64,000 nucleotides of DNA from Agaricus subrufescens (Eukaryota > Basidiomycota > Agaricomycetes > Agaricales > Agaricaceae). The notes below the pieces were generated by a model. The model ran no database searches, was not told where the DNA came from, and saw only the letters and a program-made list of their open reading frames with translations. Both the position numbers and the translations under genes were made by a program. The stretch spans positions 124,001 through 188,000 of the forward strand of contig CM057065.1 in assembly GCA_029945375.1 (NCBI GenBank), written 5' to 3'. Of this stretch, positions 58,482 through 64,000 are shown one piece after another (position 1 is the first letter of the stretch; every line of letters begins with the position of its first letter).

Positions 58482-60410
58482 GAAGATAGCGGGAGGAGTA
58501 GAGAGGAAGGAGAGTTTAGAATTCCTTTCGCCAGAGCGACCGCGCGTAGCTTCTAGCCACCACGCTCGTATATAAGCATTTCATGGACGTTGCAGACGGA
58601 AGGAGCACATGTCGAGACCTACCTACATCCTGTTGGCCAGTACCACCAGTGGTACGACCGAGAAGGGCTAGTACTCTTAGTCAGGCAAAGCCGAGCGGAA
58701 CCAAAGATAGACGTACGCGATTCCTCTTGTGCGCCTCCCGCATGATCGTCTTCGCCTGGTGGAATAGTATCAGTACTGTTGGAGTGAGTGACAGTGCTGA
58801 ATGAGCATATATTCACGTTCTCCAAGCCCGTCGTTGGCTGCTTTATCCTTGAGAAAGACCGGTTTCAAATGTTACTACAGAACGTACCAGATACTGCACA
58901 AAGAGATGAGTTGGGAATAGGTTCGCGAGGAAGATTAAGCCTAATCGAGCTTACCTTGTCCTTGAGATGGGCGGTTTTCTGCATTGGCCACCGAGGCAGT
59001 GAGACAGCCACCCTGATGAAGAAAGTGACGTAGTTGAACACACCTGCACCGCGCGAGGTTGCCATTTTGGTCAAAACGAGCGATACGATGTAAAGCCAAG
59101 GAAGCCCGCTAAAGAAAGCTCTGGTCGTCGAGGCCTATCGGAACAACATTGATTATTAGCTGTAACTTCGAGGTATGGAAGCCATACGAACCGCGGCTGA
59201 AAAAGAATATTAAAACACAACTACGGCCAGATGCAGTGCGAAAATACCTCAGGAATAGGCACGATGGTAACTCGAGCTGTCAGGTGCTCTTCAGTACTGG
59301 GGAAGACTGTTGCATATATAGACAGGGAGACGCACGGGGGTAACTTCTGCTTCTCGAGCTGATCCAAGAATAAGAAAGGCTTGTTGAACGCCTTAGAGAG
59401 GGAGAAAGAACTGCGCTGTCGCAACTGCGGACAAGATCTCTACCCAAGGTCCGGTTGCCGCTCAATACCCATGTCACGTGCCCCGACTATCATATCCCGC
59501 ACCCCAGTGTAGTGTATCTAATGGTAGTCAAGCACATACTTGTTCGAATCTAAGATTTCTTCTCTGCGTACCTCCGCTCCGGTGCGTATAAGATATATTT
59601 GTCACCGGAGTGCACCTCTCCGAAAGTATTTGAATGGAAATCGCAGAGATCGGCCATGCCCGAATCAGCCGATGGCCATCATCCCGAGCACCCACGGTCC
59701 CACATTCACCCCCTCTTAACAACGAAACACATTAAAACATCGTCGAAGATTCAATATGGCAATGATCTAGATGCAACGCATCACAGCAGGCGCCAGGCAG
59801 GCGCAACCATGTCAAAAAAAAAAAAGAAAAAAAAATCCATCAATCAATCACAAACGGCGATCGCTTGCCATTGGGCTCGTCTTTCCGACGGATGTTTGCA
59901 GCATCGACAATATCCTCGGCAGCTAGTAGATAGAGGTGGGAACGGTCCTTTCCTGTCTGAAGAAGAGAACGAAGGAAATGTTTCATTTCCATTCAGTTGG
60001 ACACATGGGTACAAATTTTCATACCTCTTTTCAGTCCTCCGTGGCTTTCACCACTTGACTCTAATCCTGCCCTCGCAGACTCAGTGTGTGGTGTTCCGTC
60101 TATCCTCTTACTGATCGCTTGTTGTCCATATACTCCAGATTGACATTCTCCACAAGCTCCTTCTAATTAGCTCTTCCTCGGGTGACAAGAACTTGATAAA
60201 TTGCCGACTTGAATTCACTCATGGAGTTGTCCCAGATATCGTGTTAACCTTCACTAATAGAAATATACCTCTGGGTCGCTCCGAGAATAGGTGAACAACA
60301 TTTTGGCACAACTTCCACTAATGCGAACGTAGATCGGTAAAATGATTGGGCATTCAATGAACCGTTTGATATAAATACCCCTCATGAGACAACCAGCCAC
60401 ATGCCCATAC
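58482..60410. other. Unresolved region with possible minus-strand exons
   Basis: A minus-strand series could be a gene: MATSRGAGVFNYVTFFIRVA then PRWPMQKTAHLKDK from ATG 59062, ending at a GTAAGC donor, and THSNSTDTIPPGEDDHAGGA near 58780-58720. Another stretch, SLSKAFNKPFLFLDQLEKQK, is at about 59400-59340. I cannot assemble a continuous product or name a family. The stretch 59,700-60,400 shows an A-run (59815-59836) and no gene. Confidence 0.3.
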
Positions 60411-62789
60411 CTATTCCATCCCCAACCTAGCTTTCTCTTCATCCCACCCGATTAATTGAAGAGTTCTTGCGTAGGTGGATTTGTGACCTTGAGAAAGCCC
60501 CGAGTCACAGCAAAGAGAGTATGGTTCACCCAACGAAGTAGGCGACTTTGTGAACCACACGATCACTGATTTGTCACCATGGCCAATGAAAAAGTATTCC
60601 CGAATCCACTGACTACTGGGGAAGTTCTGGTAGTAGTTCTCAGCAGAGTAACACAGCAGGATAATGGGCTTACACGTCTGAGCGGCAATATCGCAGGTTT
60701 TGCTATTCCGTTTCCTATCATGAGGTTGAAATACTCGAATAATTGATGATCTGCAGGGCAGGATGGTTCTACGCGCACAATTGAGGTTGACAGATCCTGA
60801 CTGCATGTCGGCACTGAAACGTTGCGAGAGATATGACGTGTATACTCACCAGCTGACAGAGGCAGACGAGGCAGTACATATTCCAACAAAACCAATGTCT
60901 GAAATCAATGCTGGATATCTGAGAGAGTAGACCTTCATTCGCAACGTCCAGTTGCATGTAAAACGTAGGAAAGAATAAATCAAGGGTGATAAAACTCGTG
61001 ATTGTTCTTGAAATTGATGACTGATTGTCTTCGGACACCCATGTCAAACCAGGCAGACTATCGTGTCCATGTAAGTGAGCAAAATTCCATCCTTAAAGTT
61101 GTCAGAATAATCGTCGTAAATGGCTTCTTTCGGGTCTAGCTTACCGTCATTAGTATGAAAATGCGTCACATCGAGGTCAGCCCAGTGGAGACCCATCTGT
61201 ATAACATCCAATAGCGCTTCTTGTTCATCGATGGCAAAAATCTTGGAACGGTTAGGATCGAGAAGAAAGTCTTGGAACGAGGCGTGATAAAATTGTAGCC
61301 AATTTTTACTGGCTTCTTTGCATTCCGGTATGTGCATAACAGAGTGGAGACCACGTACAGCCTTGTAAAATGAACTTTGGTCGAGTCTAAGGAAGTTGCA
61401 AAGTGCCTGGGCTGAGTCAAACTTTCTATCCTGGTCAACTTTATCTCGGTGACACAAATATGCCAATATCCGCCTGGTGGTTGCGAACACGTGGGGTGGT
61501 ATCCTTTCAAGAATTCTGGTATACAGAAGGTCAAGCGCAGCAAGAGGATTTCCAAGCATAACGTCCTGAGAACGCCTCATGAATGTTAATAGAGAGTCGA
61601 GACGGGAAGGAGGATCCGCGCCATCGGGATCGCCAATGAAATTAAGACAAGTGGATGCTAGAACGAATAGTCCAGAGACCGCATTGAGAAGCTCTTCAAG
61701 CTTGTCTTGCGGAGGCCACTCCGCAGGCACTACATCCTGATATGTGTCCTTGATTTCGGCAAGCCGGTCTTTGACATATCGTTCAACATTATCCCGACAT
61801 TCGGCATCTATGATGAGCTCCTCTCGACCGCATAACAAATTTTGAGAGAATGCATACTTCAGATGAGCCTCAGGACGGGTGAAGATGAGCCAACGAAGTG
61901 GTAGGTCGGGGTTTGAGCGAACGGTAGTAGTGATCATTTCAATAATGACCCGTTGAGCGTCCTCTCCTTCGCACTCGTCAAGGCCATCGAGTATGATAGC
62001 AATCGGCTTTCGGCGACCCTGACGCTGAAGGGCTACAAATGGCTCAACAATGAGCTTGCGGAATTGGACGGGGGGAGAGTTTTGAAGCAAGAGCGGGGCT
62101 TGGGCGAGTCTGCGTTCTATGAAGGAGCGATATGCGGGGACATTTGTAGCGAGCTGGTATACGAGCGTCGGCGCAACAGTCTCGAGCTTGTTCCGACTAG
62201 CAACCCTTGAGAAGAAGTACGACCCCCCGAGGCTGTCACTCTCCTCACAAGAGTCACCAAATGATTGGGCGACGGCAGACTTGCCCGTACCAGCAGATCC
62301 ACGGATCCAGAGCATTTTGTGTTCCTCATGGTCATTAGAGAGCCACCGCGTGAGTTTCTCTCTGATCGTCAATCGTGTTTCGGGGTGGCACTTCGGTGGT
62401 GGATATCGAGCGCTAGAATCTTTTGTAGCACCAAGGCACGTATACGGCTCCAATAACTCGAAAACTGCAAGGACAGAATTCAATGCGAGGTTTTCGTAAA
62501 TGATGCGAAGGAGTGTGCACCTGCTTGTCTATTTGATACGACGTCATTTATATAATTCCCTTTCAGGCCATTTATAATTTGAACGCCATTCATAGTGAAG
62601 TCGTGCGCGTTAGAGAAAAATTCTATCCAAAAATCAGCAATGTTTTGATGGAGATGTCTGGCGAGTTGGTTCACCTGCACCTATCTGCTCATCGGGACGA
62701 CTCGATGGAGATCGCGATCGTCGGCTCAGGAGTTTGATCCATCTCTTCGCACGATCAATAATTGAAGGATCTGGTAGCGGCTCTGTCAT
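60411..62789 (-). CDS. NACHT-domain STAND NTPase (fungal NLR-like)
   Basis: Exon 1 (62789-62681, MTEPLPDPSIIDRAKRWIKL, RSRSPSSRPDEQ), exon 2 (62622-62521, FFSNAHDFTMNGVQIINGLK) and exon 3 from 62464 (VFELLEPYTCLGATKDSSAR) join in frame. Exon 3 holds the NACHT NTPase: Walker A IRGSAGTGKSAVAQSF, Walker B IAIILDGLDECEGED, then LRWLIFTRPEAHLKYAF, and a helical region to YLCHRDKVD and HASFQDFLLDPNRSKIF near 61250. After 61066 coding continues in broken frames: DVANEGLLSQISSIDFRHW, then LLEYVLPRLPLSA one frame over, then YFFIGHGDKSVIVWF. No WD40, ankyrin or TPR array is seen. Fungal NACHT proteins mediate non-self recognition and regulated cell death. The C-terminal frame change may be a lost T in a T-run or an unrecognised intron. 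Confidence 0.8.
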
Positions 62790-63540
62790 TGAGATCCAAA
62801 CAACAGCGGAAGATCCTGAGGGAAGGGTGGAACGTTGTCCTTGCCATGTGTTCTCACACGGACAAAGTTTCTGTCACGGCGCTTGCTTGTCACCCGAGAT
62901 GTTTATTCTCATTGGCTCTTACCATGCAGTATCAACCTCCAGCCACCTGCTAAGCTGAGAGTTGCAATGACCAGAGGACTCAAGGCCCCTCACGTTGACA
63001 TTGTATAATTTCAATTGCAGCAGAGCAATCTACTAGAAATGCCTCCACTGTACGGACAGTTCGATTTGACAGCGGTTACGGGTCATGGGATATTAGGGCT
63101 TGAATTTCATACTTGACCGCACCTCTAAGACTAGTATCCCATGACGGACGTAACTGATGCCTCAAGCCGTTGGTTTGTAGGTGGTGTTTGGCGATATTCC
63201 AATTTACCTAGTATGATATGGAAATCAGCTCATAAGTGGATCCGATGTAAAACATACCATCACGTTAATAGTGTCAAGCCGGTTAGAAGTTGGTATTCCC
63301 TACAGTAAGCGAACGTCTTTCTTCGAATCAAGCCTCAGAGGCCCTCACCGTCCTGTTGTCTTCTTTCCTAGAGTCCAACAGACTACTGACTCACATCTTT
63401 GATGCACTGCTCATTTACTTCCAAGAAGAGCTGTGTTATATTCGGCATAAAAGTACCAGTTGATAGAACATATATTCTTGAAACTCCTTTCCTCCGACTA
63501 AGAACGATAATGACTGGGAAAGGGCCTCAGGTAGTCTGAT
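62790..63540. other. No gene seen
   Basis: Upstream region of the NACHT gene and 3' flank of kinase-like relic E. No motif, repeat or coding stretch supported. Confidence 0.4.
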
Positions 63541-64000
63541 TTGCCTGAGGTCCCTCACGGTATTGAAAGCTTCCTACCTGTGCAGAATGAGCATTCACAC
63601 AGACAAAACAAGAGTAGACCAACCGTGCGAGCAATGATACGCAGCTACTGGGAGGTTGAGTTTTTGGGAGTAAGGCCAGCACATATCTCTTCAGACCGAG
63701 CAAGCGCGGCGGTAGCAGTCACCGTGTTATCCTTCTCCATCATAAAGTCCAAAAGGCGACCAATCTGAGAATTCACGTCCTCAATACACTGCTGATAGTA
63801 TGATCAGGCGCTCAGGCAAGGTAATGAAAAAACGCACGCGAAGGATGACGCTTAGAGAATCAGCAAGCCTATAAATATCCTTCTCAAATTTTGGTGAGTG
63901 TGGACCTGACCCATCGTGTATTCAAACAGTCTCGAAGTCGATCAAGACATATTTGCGATCAGGTACGCGATAACCTGTATAATAACGAATCGCGTGGACG
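63541..64000 (-). pseudogene. Kinase-like family copy E, C-terminal remnant
   Basis: Minus-strand sequence aligns with exons 5 and 6 of copy A: YYTGYRVPDRKYVLIDFET is followed by a TGA in place of a codon between DFET and IH. A deletion after FEK joins to a segment equivalent to DIYRLADSLSVILR, and the next intron and exon (IGRLLDFMMEKDNTVTATAA) follow. Another stop appears near the C-terminal region. The sequence continues past the window edge, so the N-terminal half is not visible. Clear homology, clearly broken. Confidence 0.75.

Overview
This window is nuclear DNA from a filamentous basidiomycete, most likely an Agaricomycete. Genes are split by many short GT...AG introns (about 45-65 nt). 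The families present (Plavaka and KDZ transposases, a NACHT STAND protein, a Tup1 corepressor, GH27 alpha-galactosidase, a large family of HGD-loop kinase-like proteins) resemble those of Rhizoctonia/Ceratobasidiaceae. That placement is inference from gene content; no rRNA or barcode is present. I found no tRNA, rRNA or CRISPR array.

Layout. 1-1357: 3' half of a Plavaka transposase. 1735-2208 (-): broken N-terminal piece of the kinase-like family. 2262-16486: a 14.2-kb KDZ DNA transposon bounded by ~53-bp terminal inverted repeats. It carries subterminal AT-rich repeats, a KDZ transposase with an N-terminal CxC2 cysteine cluster (broken by three in-frame TGA codons), an Spt5-like NGN/KOW protein directly upstream of it, and four or five further genes of unknown function. 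17567-19596 (-): decayed flavin monooxygenase with an N-terminal SnoaL/NTF2-like part. 23072-24426 (-): a Zn2Cys6-patterned protein. 25847-26887: a single-exon hypothetical gene. 28.6-41 kb: a segmental duplication carrying three tandem kinase-like genes (A and B readable, C decaying) and three small SH3-like genes around them, plus one small multi-exon gene with repeated exon-like units downstream. 43082-43729: small secreted Cys-containing protein. 49419-51665: Tup1/Groucho-type corepressor with GC-rich 5' part and about 5 kb of empty upstream DNA. 55991-58481 (-): GH27 alpha-galactosidase. 60411-62789 (-): NACHT NTPase. 63541-64000 (-): C-terminal remnant of a fifth kinase-like copy.

How it fits together. 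Two housekeeping-type genes (Tup1, GH27) lie in the right half. The left and centre are accessory DNA built by transposition and local duplication. The best candidates for something undescribed are (a) the large multi-gene KDZ element with its Spt5-like passenger and (b) the repeated pairing of a kinase-like gene with a 76-85-aa SH3-like gene. Several broken genes carry stop codons explicable by C-to-T (or G-to-A) transitions, which suggests mutational decay of repeated DNA.
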